DNA of 64,000 bases from Bromus sterilis (taxonomy: Eukaryota; Streptophyta; Magnoliopsida; Poales; Poaceae), in assembly GCA_950022295.1 (NCBI GenBank), contig OX465596.1:127204501-127268500 (forward strand), given 5' to 3'. A program made the translations under genes and the position numbers. Under the pieces are notes generated by a model. That model was not told the origin of the DNA. It did not search any database and saw only the letters and a program-made list of their open reading frames with translations. Of the stretch, positions 45,947 to 57,290 are shown one piece after another (within the stretch, counting starts at the first letter, position 1; each line of letters opens with the position of its first letter).

Positions 45947-47361
45947 TGATACGTCTCAAACGTATCTACTTTTCCGAAAACTTTTTCTATTGTTTTGGCT
46001 TCATTCTTGCATGATTTGGATGAAACTAACCCGGACTGACGTTGTTTTCAGCAGAGCTGCCAGTGTTGTTTTATATTGTGCAAGTTTCTAGATATTTAGG
46101 TACGCTGGAAAAATCCACAAAAATTATATAAAAAATCAGCGTTCCAGAAGTTTCGACGGAGCGAAAGGGGGGCCACGGGGCAGCCAGGGGGCACCCAGAA
46201 GGGTGTGGGGCGCGACCCAGCCCATGGTCGCGCCACCTTCCCTCCTGGGTGGGTCCCACACCCCCTGGTGACCTACCTTGGCCTCTATTTATTCTCGTGA
46301 CGAGGAAACTCCGAAACAGAAGTCGCTTTTCCAATCTACGTCGCGGAGCCGCCGCCACCCTCTGTTCTTCTCCGGGAGAGCTAATCTGGAGGTTCTTTTG
46401 GCCTCCGGTGAGGGGAAATCATCGCCATCGTCATCATCATCGCCTCTCCATGACCCCTCCATGACTCCTTCTCTCATGTGTGAGTAATTCCCTGTTGTAG
46501 GCAAAGTGGATGGTAGGGATTGGATGAGTTAGATCATGTCATAGTTCATCAGATTGTTGGGGGCATGTTGCCTATCATCTACTTGGTGTTTATCATCTCT
46601 GTTACAACTTGTTGCTCTTAATGCTTGCCACTTTGGGCCCGAGTGCCATGATTTCAGATCTGATCACCCTTTGTTTTCTTGAGTTTGTTTGTGTTCTTGA
46701 TCCTATCTATGAGTTGTATGCACCTATTATAGTCCGGAACCGGCAATCCCGATGGAGACAGCTTGGGACACCAAAGGGGATGGACTATAATTTGAGGATT
46801 CCGTGTATCCATGAAGTGTTAATTCTTTGTTCCGGTGCTCTTTGATAGGAGTACCTTAATCTCCCTAAGTTACTTTTGGCCCCGTTCATAGCTGGAGGGT
46901 AGGACAAAAGATGTTGTGCAAAGTTCTTATTGCAAGCACGTACAACTACCTTGGGATACATGCCTGATGTTTGATATTTGCCTCGATGATCCTTTCTTTT
47001 CTGCGAGCCTTGCCCGTGTTAGAATCTATTACATGTTTGTTCTCATCCAAGCAGCGCCCAACCATCCATCTCCCTAGCCTACAGTGTTTCTTTCCGCTGG
47101 TTACTAGTTGTTTACTTTCGTTGTTTTACTTTTGTTGTTTCACCACCACTATTACCACTATTATCACCCACACTACCACTACCATATTACCGTTGCTACT
47201 AATACTTTTGTGCAAGCAAGTGTTTATTTCAGGTGCGGTTGAACTGACAACTCAATTGTCAAAGCTTGTACGTATTATTTGTGTCCCCAAGTGTCGAATC
47301 AATAAATTGGGTTATCTTGCCCGTGAAGACTATCTCAATCCCCTACAGTTGAGGGTTATCA
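45947..47361 (+). repeat. 3' LTR of G2
   Basis: 1415 bp, TGATACGTCTC...GAGGGTTATCA, followed by the target duplication ACAGC (47362-47366). Confidence 0.92.
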
Positions 47362-47366
47362 ACAGC

Positions 47367-48677
47367 CCAAGGGTAAACCAAGAAAACACACAGAAGCCCA
47401 GGCGGTGCCATCATTAATTTAAAGACCAACACACCAGGCGTTACGAATTCTAAGACAAGATGCCTTTAAACGGTCAACACTATTTAAAGGACACATCAAA
47501 TCTCGCGTGTTTCCCATACACGCCTTGGAAATCTAACGGGCAGAAGCAGCGCAGCGTCCAAGCTGTCATCATGACTGATCAGGAGATGCAACAGTTCAAA
47601 GAGCAAGCAACGTCACCACATCGGTCACCAAAGAGAAATTATTACGATGATTATCCTGGCAGCATCCCAAGAAGAACGATTCAAGATAAAAGCAACTGGA
47701 AAAATAAAGACCGATAAAACTACCTATTTCTTGGCCCCAAATATCCTCATTTTTTGTTCCAAAATTTTTACTCCCATCGGGAGTACCTTTATTAGAAACA
47801 GAGAAAGATCTAAAAACTCAATAGTTCGGGTGCTCCCTCACCCAGAAGACAAAGGAGTGCTCGAGTGACCACTCGCATCAACAGTAGTCACGGCATCTAC
47901 AGAGTTTCGGGTGCTCCCTCACCTAGAAGGAAAACATGTACTAGAGTGACCACTCGCGCATCTCCAAAGTTCGGGTGCTCCCTCACCCAGAATATGACGA
48001 AGCATTCGAGTGGCTATTCACAAGACTCGAAGATAATTTACCCATGCGCTCGACGAGCACACGAGTGGGAACATTCTAATCGACTCCTCGCTCGAGCTCG
48101 CAAAAAACTCCGCGAGTGACTACTAACAACTCACTTGAGTGTTTATTCCAAGTGGGTGCATCTCTAATTAGGCTCTATGCCTCTATAAAAATGATGTTTG
48201 GGCTGCGACTCGCTGTACCCAGATGCCACGCAAGCTTAGCGTGTAGGTAGGACCCCGCTGCGTAGTCGGCCGGGCCGGGACTTGCCACAGCGCGACTTCA
48301 CTCCCGGCGTTTTCCATGCGGTTGCATGATAGAAAGATGAGCCAATAACGGACGCATTAAGGCTATTTTCTGGGGCGGCGGCATTGATCCTATAAGACCT
48401 GCAGCGGCATAGACTTTGCTAGACACCGGTCGTTTCCAAGTTCGTGTCGAGGGACACGGTCTTGATTGGGCTACTGAGGTATTTTCCACTAGTGAAATTC
48501 ACCAAGGCTCGACCAGTCGATTACCTTGGGCCCTTTCAGCTTATCATCCCTCGAATTAACATTGTCATAGCTAATACTGCCAAGGACTCGCAGCCGCGCT
48601 GCACATATAAAGGGAGGACGATGATGGATTCGAGTCCCTGCGCGACTCTTCGAGTCCCCTATGCACTCGGGGGCTAC
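47367..48677 (+). other. T2 3' untranslated region beyond G2
   Basis: Homologous to T1 33251-34651: '..agcccaaggGTAAACCA', the CTCCCATCGGGAG hairpin at 47771, GGGTGCTCCCTCACCC repeats near 47828, 47909 and 47972, then the 'gacaccggtcgttt' region and the polypurine tract CTCGGGGGCTAC. No coding region is supported. Confidence 0.8.
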
Positions 48678-49134
48678 TGACGAGGGGGTGACCCCATGAC
48701 TCCTGCGTGTGAGGATACCTGGTGCGTATAAGGACGGAGGACCCGATAAAAGCCTCGACCGGTCCATGACTGGCCCACTAAAAGAACCGACGTAGGAGTC
48801 TGCGACCAACAAGGAAGTTAAGACTTGGTGTCCAAGCTGAAGATAGTCTGCGACCAACAAGGAAATCATCTTTGTAACCTGAGGTGGACTCCCCGTGACC
48901 CAGCCTAGTATATAAAGGCTGGGAGGGGCGACGCCTCAAGACATCCAATCTACAATCGACACCCTCGGTCTTGAGCGAACTCGCCTAGACTTCCACTGTA
49001 ATCTCCCCCTCGCATAATACAATCGAGGAGGAAGTGCTTCTCCTGTTAGCCGACGAGTATCGCCAACATGTTCCTTCTCTACGATCTAACCCAGGGTCCT
49101 TGACCATGGGATTTGCCGAGGCTAATCCTCATCA
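48678..49134 (+). repeat. 3' LTR of T2 (457 bp)
   Basis: TGACGAGGGGGTGACCCC...AATCCTCATCA, with TATATAAA at 48908-48915. It closes the T2 element, whose integrase is at 35098-36287. It is clearly more diverged from the T1 LTR than the T1 duplicates are from each other, as expected for a separate, older insertion. Confidence 0.88.
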
Positions 49135-49386
49135 GAGTGGGAAGGGGAGTTTTTGTCACATAGCACTGTGGTTGGAAGGACTACAGTTATGTGGAGTTGC
49201 AGCTCATTTGGGCAAGAAATCAATGCACCTCCTTCGGAAACCCCCAATTTGGTCCAGAAATGCATTGGTGAAGCTGGAATCACTTTGGCTTGATGGATTG
49301 GGCTCAAATTTGGTGGAGAGGGGTTATTTGGGGGTGTGCATAAGTGTGCAAAATTTCAGAGCAATTCAATGCTCCTAGCTACCACT
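49135..49386. mobile_element. Fragment resembling the right end of LTR D
   Basis: Noncoding. Phrases such as 'ttggtggag..ggttatttg' and 'gtgtgcaaaatttca' occur in the same order as in LTR D near 9105-9155, with moderate similarity. It probably belongs to a long-LTR element into which T2 and the LINE were inserted. Confidence 0.45.
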
Positions 49387-50620
49387 TTTTTTGAGTTTTA
49401 AAACTGCAAGGAAAAAAGCCTCACAGCACTTTATTGAAAATAGAGCAGCATCAAGGGAATACAAGGGGGGTAGAAGGGCAGGGAGATACTTACAGGTGGG
49501 GGAGGGGAGGGGAATGGTTGAGATAACCAGTCCACCCTAACCTAAGAAAGAGATCTAATCCAAGTTAATAAAACATCCTTGAATTTACATTTGATCCTAT
49601 GAGAGAGGACGGTGATGTCATGAATGAAATTGTGTCTCTAGGTACTGAAGGCAACTCTTTCATTTCTAAAGATTTTAGCATTCCTGATGGTCCAAATGTT
49701 CCTGGCAGAAGTGAAGACTACTTCAGGGAAAAAGGGAAACCGAAATCCCTCATGGCGTTAGAATCCAGCTGGTATGTACTCAGGTTGGTCCCTTGAGTCC
49801 AATTGATCCCAAGGTAATTCCAGATCCTCTGACTAAAATTACAGGTGAAGAACAGGTGTAACCTGTCCTCCAAGGAAGAAGAGCTACATAGAACACATGT
49901 ATCATCTTCCACATTCCAGTGCCTTCTCCTCATCATATCCCTGGTATTAAGTCTGTCCATCAGCATTAGCCATCCAAAAACCTTTATCTTCAGTGTGCAA
50001 GAACATTTCCATATTAACTTGAGAGTTGGGTCAACTTGAATATTGCCAAAAGCAGAAGAATAAAAAAGTTTACTGCTGAACAGACCCTTTTTATGAGGCC
50101 AGAGCCACTTATCAACACCTGCAGACAGCTGTACAGAGGACAAAATAGAATTCAATCCAATAACTCAGAGTGAGCTTCAGTGGACAAAAGGAGATGGAAA
50201 GCATCCAGCACATTTTCCAGTTGCTTGAAGTCATTTATGTTGATAGATTGATCCACAGAGAAAGAGTATAGATGGGAAAATCTGGCGGCCAGTTTGCCCG
50301 CTTCATCCAACACCCAAGCATCATCCCATAAGGATAAAGAACGCCCACATTCCAGTTTGGGCTTAGCCAGAGCACAGAAATGCTCAGCTCATTTGAAAAC
50401 ATCCTTCCACCAGAAGGAGCCACAGGCTTGAGTTTTATGAGGGATGAGATGATGATAGTAGGCATCCCAAACCAAGGACACCCAGGGTACATCATCATGA
50501 TTGTAAAACTTATGCAAATGCTTCATCAGCAGAGCCTCATTGTGAACCTGGATATTGAGAACACCCATACCTCCCTTGTTCTTTGGTCTGCACACCAAAT
50601 CTGTCGTCGATATGTGACGG
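49387..50620 (-). mobile_element. 5'-truncated LINE (non-LTR retrotransposon) fragment
   Basis: On the minus strand, pieces of a plant L1-type reverse transcriptase C-terminus can be read: 'VCRPKNKGGMGVLNIQVHNEALL' at about 50530-50600, then a zf-RVT-type region at 49718-50155 with 'LKIKVFGWLMLMDRLNTRDMMRRRHW', the cysteines of 'CVLC' and 'HLFFTC', and 'RIWNYLGI'. Stops near 50389 and 50160 break it. A T7 run at 49387-49393 on the plus strand would be the remains of the poly(A) tail. The catalytic FADD region and endonuclease are absent, so it is 5' truncated and dead. The right border is uncertain by some tens of bases and no target duplication was found. Confidence 0.75.
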
Positions 50621-51340
50621 AAGATACCATGGGGAAAACACGGAGGCTTGTGGACCCTGATATCCATTTGGGCAAGGATGGGGCCTAGGTCCAGTGTAGG
50701 GTGGAAGCAAAGGACCACGGGGTGGAAAAATTCCTCCAATCTCGGGCCAAGCAACTCGAGAAGGCATCTGGGTCCTCACTGGATAGATCGCATCGTACTC
50801 CACTGATCCCATGCTCACAAAGGGTGCCAAGAGCGTCAGTGTTCGATACAGACGAACACGAGTAGCGTGGAGCTCAAAACGGAGAGCGCGTGCATCACGA
50901 TCTCTGTCACTAGCAAACCTAGCAGTCACCTGGAGTGCTGGATCCTCTGCAGAGTGATCTGAGTAGAGTCCGGTGTAATATCCCTCTTCTCCTGGAAGTG
51001 CAGCTGGGATATAGCGGAAAGAAGTCTCTCTCAGCAAAGTGTGCTCCTCTCTCAGCAGTGTGATACATAAGTATGCAGCATCCTGCACAGCCATGTTCTC
51101 GGTAACGCCGATGCCATGTCCAAAGTGGATAGGCTGGGTGACTCCAACGTGGTGTGGGTAGATCCGGACGATGCAGTGGAACTGCGTCTGGTTGAAGTCG
51201 TGGAACTGCTCCTCGATGGTGTACTCAGGGTACCATCGATATCCCACATAGGACATCATCTCGATCAACGTGGCGGGATGACCACGCACACCGAGGCACC
51301 TGGTCAAACGAACAATCTGCCGAGGGGGAAGATCTGCCAT
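50537..51340 (-). CDS. First ORF of long-LTR element C, unknown function, 3' end truncated
   Basis: A 267-residue open frame; the last about 30 codons (50537 to about 50620) are LINE sequence, so the native part is about 240 residues and its true C-terminus is missing. The start ATG (51338-51340) directly follows 'tttcag' on the minus strand, a possible 3' splice site. I do not recognise a domain. Visible features are 'GYRWYPEYTIEEQFHDFNQTQF' near residue 32, an 'AVQDAAYLCITLLREEH' helix, 'FRYIPAALPGEEGYY' and an Arg/Ala-rich helix before residue 180. It is alignable in outline with the broken ORF of element D and stands first after a tRNA-Met PBS, where gag would be. A structural or RNA-binding role is possible but not supported by any motif. 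Confidence 0.6.
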   Translation of the reverse strand: MADLPPRQIVRLTRCLGVRGHPATLIEMMSYVGYRWYPEYTIEEQFHDFNQTQFHCIVRIYPHHVGVTQPIHFGHGIGVTENMAVQDAAYLCITLLREEHTLLRETSFRYIPAALPGEEGYYTGLYSDHSAEDPALQVTARFASDRDRDARALRFELHATRVRLYRTLTLLAPFVSMGSVEYDAIYPVRTQMPSRVAWPEIGGIFPPRGPLLPPYTGPRPHPCPNGYQGPQASVFSPWYLPSHIDDRFGVQTKEQGRYGCSQYPGSQ

Positions 51341-51743
51341 CTGAAATAGAAAGGAGTTTGCAAATGCATCAGATTATGAGATAAACCTGGAATGACTCGG
51401 ACAGCATAACGGTTGTAATTGTAAGAAATGACAATTTCTTTCAATCATGAAAAACAGCACTTGCATAATATGATGTAAGAAATCAGCATTACAACAATGC
51501 TAGGAAAACCTGACTCAACTTTCCTACGGCTATGATGAAGCAATCAACGAGATGTGCTAAACAGACAGAGGAGAGCCTAGTCCTATCTTCCCGTAGAATA
51601 AGATGAGGGTGACTCAGAATTCAGAACGAAGGGGTAAGGAGAAAAATGAAGCCTTACGTTGTTCCCTTATATACCCAGAGTAACTATATAACTATAGCAA
51701 GCTAGACTCCACTTCGGCCAAGGCTACTAGTCCTACAATCAGT
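51341..51743 (-). other. Leader of element C between PBS and ORF
   Basis: About 400 bp without ORFs. On the minus strand it ends in TTTCAG at the ORF start, so an intron in the leader is possible. Confidence 0.4.
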
Positions 51744-51758
51744 CCTGCTCTGATACCA
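51744..51758 (-). other. Primer-binding site of C (initiator tRNA-Met)
   Basis: The plus strand reads CCTGCTCTGATACCA, complementary to TGGTATCAGAGCAGG, identical to the PBS of D. It is 4 bp from the LTR that starts at 51763. Confidence 0.85.
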
Positions 51759-51762
51759 AGTC

Positions 51763-54700
51763 TGTTATGGGTCCTCATCGTCCGCACACAAGTCTAATGA
51801 TATGGGTGGTGAACTCCCATATTCAAAGACAAGTCGCCTCAACCATACTATCGACTATCTCAAAACTCTTACATAGACTTACTCCAGCCCGATCACTTAG
51901 TCGGGGTCTAGGGCGGGCTCGATCATACCACAAAGTGTGCACGAGACGGAGTCTCGAGCAATCGCATCGCGATGCCCCAAGCTGCGCACATCTAAGGGCC
52001 ACTTGGTGTATGAAAGACCGCCAGCCAGAACACAACTAAGGTCTCGAAAACCCATACAAAGACATGCATGTTATAAGCATACACGCAGCACACATGCCTT
52101 GTATGAACAGTAGGTACCATTGCAATTCTCTACAAAGTGTACATTTTATTTATAACTCTTATAGAGTACACACAGAGATCACATACATGTGATCCAACAT
52201 TACAACACAGAACGGAAGAAAATTATGTCTGAGTACAGACAAGTTTAACAAATTGGCTTAAGAAGCCTTATTCAAACATAAAGCCCTCCACGAGGGAACC
52301 AGTCTGCTGACTGGGACTAGACTAGCTTAACTTCAGTCGTCCAGCTCGATGAAGAAGCCACCTTCGGGGTCAGTGGCGTCATCTAAAACATAGATTAAGC
52401 AAACGTGAGTACAAAGGCGTACTCAGCAAGACTTACATAGGAGCTATACTACTCATGCACATGTATCAAGGTAAAGGGAGGTGGGGTTCACTTGCAGAAA
52501 TGCCAACTTTGACTTGGCTAGTCCTGAACTACGAGTACCAGACTTTGAGGTAAGAAGCGTACACGAGTCCACTACTTTCACCAACCAATACACCACTATG
52601 GTGCCTTTCTCAACTTCCCCACGAGAAAGCACGCCATAGCACTCACACTTATCTTGGTGTGTTTTAGAAGTATCCGGTTCAAGTTATCTAATAATCAAGC
52701 TAAGCTTTCCAAGTAGTCCATAACCGCGGACGCGGCTATTCGAATAGTTTTGTTAACCTTGCAAGGGTGTACCGCTACACACACATGACCATCATTTACT
52801 GCCTTTGATCTCGACACCATTCAAGGGGTGCCAGCGAGGATGCTCACCACAACTGTTACCTCATAGCCTATCTAGTCCAAGAAAGCCGCCTACTTGGGTT
52901 GGCTACCACAATCGTGAACCCGGCCGGTTTACCGAAGTGGACCCAAGCGATGTGTGCGTGGTGCATAAGCCGGTCTCGGTTGAGCCGTTCTCTCACTTAG
53001 CATCCAGGCCACAAGCCTACCAGAACTCTGAACTACTGCGACATCTGGAAATCGAAAGGGATGAGTTAATAGGTTGAGAGGGGTCAGTGAGCCCAATGTG
53101 TGGTTGTACTCTTCATCTTGGATCACCACACAAGAACTCGGACTTAGGGCGGTGTTCAACGAGACAACCCACCATGTACTCCTACACAGCCTCTCATCGT
53201 TCACCTTGTATTAGGGTCGATTCACCAACACTTTTCTACCAACATCAACATGATCATTACCATCCCGACTCACATCACAGTAACAACATGGTAACATACT
53301 AAGCATGCAATAAGCAGTAGCATTGCAGGGGTTACATGATATCATTCAACTCCTACATTTGCTAGGATTGTGGTTTGCTTACTACTGTGACAAAAAGATA
53401 GGTCATGCAAAGGAATGGGTTCATCTATGCGGTAGAATCATAACATGGTGATCATCCTAAACAATGCATAAGCGAGACATGAGAGGGAAGTGGGATTTTA
53501 TCGACATGATCAATGGGGTTTTGCTTGCCTTGCTGACGAGGTTCGGGTTCTGGATCTTCAGCGAAGGGGGTGACCTCTTGCTCCGGTTCCACCTCTACTC
53601 GACAAACAAAGCACGAAGTAGCAATCAATATGAATGCAATGCTCAAGTACATGATATAGTGTTAAAGCTTGGAGTATAAGTTTTGATGTGTGAGGCAATT
53701 CCATTTAAGTGGAATATATTGCATTTTTAAATGCAAATTCAAATTCCACATTTGAATTCATCCTTAAACAAGTTATATATGATATAGTTTGAACAATTTG
53801 AATTAACTTCAAATGTGTATGATATGCCTCTGAAGTGTGGTTGATTTGCATCATAATTTCATGGTACAAGTGGCAAAATCATTTGGTTTGAATTTGAATT
53901 TAATTCAAATAAAGCAAATGACATATGCTACTGGTCCCATTTTAAGATCAACTCAAACAGAGTTGAAAGTTGCATATTTGGAAAGATAATTTTCTCCTGA
54001 TCATTTTTCATATATCATTTGTCCAATTTGGAGTTAATATGAATTATCTATGAATTTCCAAAGTTTGGGGTATTTTCTGGAATTTCTGGATTTATTAAAC
54101 TATTTTTCTTTTCTGGAAAATCATTTACTGCGTCATTATTGCATCAGCATGACATCAGGGGGTTTGACCCGAGTCAAACTGACAAGGGGTCCCACTGGTC
54201 AGCCTCTGTAGGGTTAAACCCGTGGTTAAAACTTAACAGAGTAATTAGAGAGGGCCTTGGGCCCACCTGTAAGTCTCACTAGGGGGTCATTAGGGGTTAA
54301 CTTAACCCTGGCCACGTCGGACCTGCCGGCGGCTAAACGCCGGCGGCCTGGTCACGGCGGCGCTGCACGGGGAGGTCGATTCCGGCCACGGGAGAGCACG
54401 GGGAGGACTGCATCTTGCTCCTGGAGGTCTTCCGCGTCTTCTGGTGGCATCGGGGGCTCGCGGGGTGCTCGGAATCGACGACAGCGACGACTCCGGCGGC
54501 AGCAGTACGGCGACGAGGTCGTAGTTGACGCAACCGTGCACGGATTAGGTCGATCTTGAGTGCGTTCGAACGCTGGCATGACCAGGAGTTAAACGCGCGC
54601 GCTGGACGCGATGAAGGGGCACAGGGGCGACCTCATCGTCGTCCATGGCGGCGACAGAGCTCGGCTCCCATGGTGGCGTAGGATACAGAGCGAGAGGGGA

Positions 54701-55704
54701 CTGGCTAGGTGAGGGGAAACGCTCACCCAAACGTAGGGAAGGCAGCGGCGCAGTCGATGGAGGCGGGGAAGGCTTGACGACGGCGAATCGAAGACGGCGA
54801 GGTTGCGGGTCCGGCGAGGTCGTGATGAAGCTTGCGTCGTCCACGAGTTCAATCAGGCGCCCATCTTCTCCAGCTTGGGGTAGTCGTCGACGAGGAGGAG
54901 GATGGACAGCACGGCGTAGCTCGGGGACGTCGTTGGCCATGAGTTATTACTACGGCGAGCGGCGGCGCTCTCGGGTGGCGAAGGAAACGAGCACGGGAGG
55001 AGGAGGAGGAAGCTCTGGAGGGGGGGAATGGGCTCACGGCATCTCCAGCGTCTCCGTGGCGTCGCTAGAAGGCGCGGGAGGGGCAGGTGTCGTCGGGAGA
55101 GGCGTCGACGTGCCCAGCTAGCTCGGTGGCATTCCACTGAGCAGCTTGGAGGCGCGGGAGGTGGAAGAAGACCCACGTGCCCCTTTGGGCCGGCTGGGCT
55201 GGGTGGGCCGGCTTCGCCTAGGCGAGAGGTAAGTCTTTTTCCTTTCTGTTTAATCTTTCCTTTCTTTTTTTCTGTAATTTGTTCTGTTTAGCTAAAATAA
55301 ATAGCTAAACATTTTATTAAATGCTGAAAACTTTTACATGGCCTCATAACAATATAAACTAGCCACTCATAAACTTTCAACATTTTTAAAATTCAAATGA
55401 ATTGAATTTTAAATCAAAAAGGGGTATTTCTTTAATTCCAAGGTACTGTTTGAATATTTGAAAAATCTATGAGCATGGGGTGGGTCCCACATCACTTGAT
55501 ATGTGATCACACACATTTATAAGACTTTTCAAAACTCTAACATGAATTTTTGGAAAATATTTTTATCTGGCCTTTTGAATTAATTCATCTGGGGGTGTTC
55601 CTTCTCCCATTTGGATTTGAATTTGATTTTCAAGGTTTCTTTTTGAAACTTTTGCATGATGCAAAGTTACTTGTAAACCCTAGCACATACCTAACAGAGG
55701 GATC
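51763..55704 (-). mobile_element. 5' LTR of long-LTR element C, about 3.94 kb
   Basis: Starts TGTTATGGGTCC beside the PBS. Its right end is the sequence 'cacatacctaacagagggatctgaca' (reverse of the F start), whose final TGACA (55705-55709) is also the first five bases of LTR B. It is noncoding, with a GC-rich part at 54300-55200 whose long ORFs I reject. It is homologous in reverse to solo LTR F over most of its length. The conserved palindrome CTATTCGAATAG is at 52736-52747. Confidence 0.75.
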
Positions 55705-56585
55705 TGACAACACCACGATGTACCCAGGTTCGGGGCTCTCCGGAGAGATAACACCCCTACTCTTGCTTGTCTCTTATATATCAATGAAGGAACTACAATA
55801 ACTGCTCTTCTATCTTCTTAGGGGAAGGAGTAAACCGCCGCCGTGGGCAAGGTCTTCTCCTGCTTCCCTGAGGAGTGACTATGGGCAGTAAATGAACTGA
55901 AGGGGGAAAGAGTTAATGAGATCTCAGGGTGGCGTCCCTCGCGCAGGAGGGGTACCCTGGCTCTTATAGTGTGAGTCCAGGGTACTTCGGTAACTTCAGT
56001 GCCGAATGGGCCCAGCTGTCAACCTCTAATCGGCCTGGGCCCACCGAGTGCTCCTATCTGGGTGATCCGGAGCCTACGAGCGGCGGCCCATGCTGCTACC
56101 TCGTAGAGCCTAGTGACGAACAGTGGAGCTAGGGGGTGCGGTCTTGTCGGCCTGTCCGCGGAATCAGTGGGGAGGTCGACACCGTATCTCCAGCAAATCC
56201 TCGATGTGACCTGGCCTTCCTGCCACCCAGATATCTCGGGATATGGTATTTATGACCTCGTAATCATACCCCCGATTGGGTGGTAGGTTGCTCCGATTGC
56301 GCCTGGACCGATTGGTGGTTCCTGGTAAGGCCGATTGCTCTGGGTAGTCGGCCTTCTGGGAATCAACCTCGGTCCAGCTGCAGACCAATCGGACGAAGGT
56401 CTGATAAGGGAAGGGTGGGCCGATTGCGCCTGGGCCGACTGCTGGCATTTGGTATGGTCGATTGCCTTGGAGCAATCGGCCGTACCTCTGCCCAGCTCGG
56501 CCCAGCTGCAGCCCAATCGGCCCATCCTTGTCTTGAAAGCTTGCTTCCGCTTGGGTTAGCCTACCCGGGTACCAATCCCCCGACA
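55705..56585 (-). repeat. 3' LTR of B, 881 bp
   Basis: In element sense it reads TGTCGGGGGATTGG...GTGTTGTCA. A minus-strand CTATAAGAGCC promoter motif is at about 55961-55971. The heptamer CCGATTG or its complement occurs many times between 56270 and 56530. Confidence 0.85.
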
Positions 56586-56601
56586 GTAGCCCCTAAAGCT
56601 G
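56586..56601 (-). other. Polypurine tract of B
   Basis: The minus strand reads CAGCTTTAGGGGCTAC immediately before the LTR, the expected primer site for plus-strand DNA synthesis. The same GGGGCTAC ending is seen in T1 and T2. Confidence 0.75.
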
Positions 56602-57035
56602 TAAAGGTCCCACGGTCACTTGACCGCGGGGCCTTTGCAGCTTTTCAATCTGTCTTGACGTTTTCCGACTGCTATGGCCTCCTCGAGTACGTCATTCCGA
56701 GCCCGTCGGCCGACTCGGAGATCACACTCGGCTGACCCCACTTCCACCCGATTGGCCTTGGGTCCTTCTCACTTCGTGTCTTCATTTTCTGGCAAAAGTA
56801 TCTTCTGCCGATTGCGCTCCAACGGTTACCTCCGACTCGCCCACGATGTGATCAATGAGTTGGGACCCACGACCCACGCGCGACGTGACATAACCGCAGG
56901 AGCTGACCCCCACGTCGCACGCCTCGCCTTATGCGCCGGGATCCTTTGTGTTGATTCGTCGGTTGGCCTCCCTGTGCCCTAGGCCACACCGGGCCACACG
57001 ACCGCAGGTTCATCCCACTCCCCTCCCCCGTCGCC

Positions 57036-57043
57036 CATATAAG
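57036..57043 (+). promoter_or_regulatory. TATA box of the antisense gene in B
   Basis: CATATAAG on the plus strand, within a C-rich context, about 250 bp upstream of the ATG at 57291. The sequence between is CT-rich (TCTCTCTCC at about 57105), as in grass core promoters and 5' leaders. The start site is inferred, not shown. Confidence 0.5.
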
Positions 57044-57290
57044 CCACCGAGGGGGGGGAGCCTCGCCTCTTCCTTCTTCCCAAAGCCTCCTTCACCTCTA
57101 GCTTTCTCTCTCCGCGCCATTGCTGCTCCTCGCGCAAACCTTCTCTCCCGTGGACCTCTGCTCTCCAACTTGCTCTAGCCACTGACTTGTGTTCTTCGCC
57201 GCCTCCGCCGCCGCCGCCGCAGCAGTTCATCGGCGTCGTTCTCGTGTTCCGCCTCGATCTTTTTCCTCTTTTTCCTCTTCTGCGAAATCC

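Larger units (their letters stand above)
38042..47361 (+). mobile_element. Athila-type Gypsy retrotransposon G2, complete, non-autonomous, TSD ACAGC
   Basis: LTRs of 1414 and 1415 bp (38042-39455 and 45947-47361) start TGATACGTCTC and end TTATCA, and ACAGC flanks the element at 38037-38041 and 47362-47366. The order inside is tRNA-Asp PBS, gag plus protease-like ORF, spacer, Athila ORF-1/env-position ORF, long noncoding 3' part, purine-rich border, 3' LTR. No reverse transcriptase, RNase H or integrase is present, so this is a structurally complete but enzymatically dependent element. The two LTRs differ more from each other than the two duplication copies do, so insertion preceded the duplication. 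Confidence 0.93.

Noticed and set aside
51767..53302. Short ORFs in LTR C similar to ORFs in LTR F
   Set aside because: The similarity is at DNA level across the whole LTR, with stops and indels unrelated to frame.
54545..55291. ORFs on both strands in the GC-rich part of LTR C
   Set aside because: Same reason as in LTR D; overlapping frames with low-complexity translation and no match to F in the same frame.
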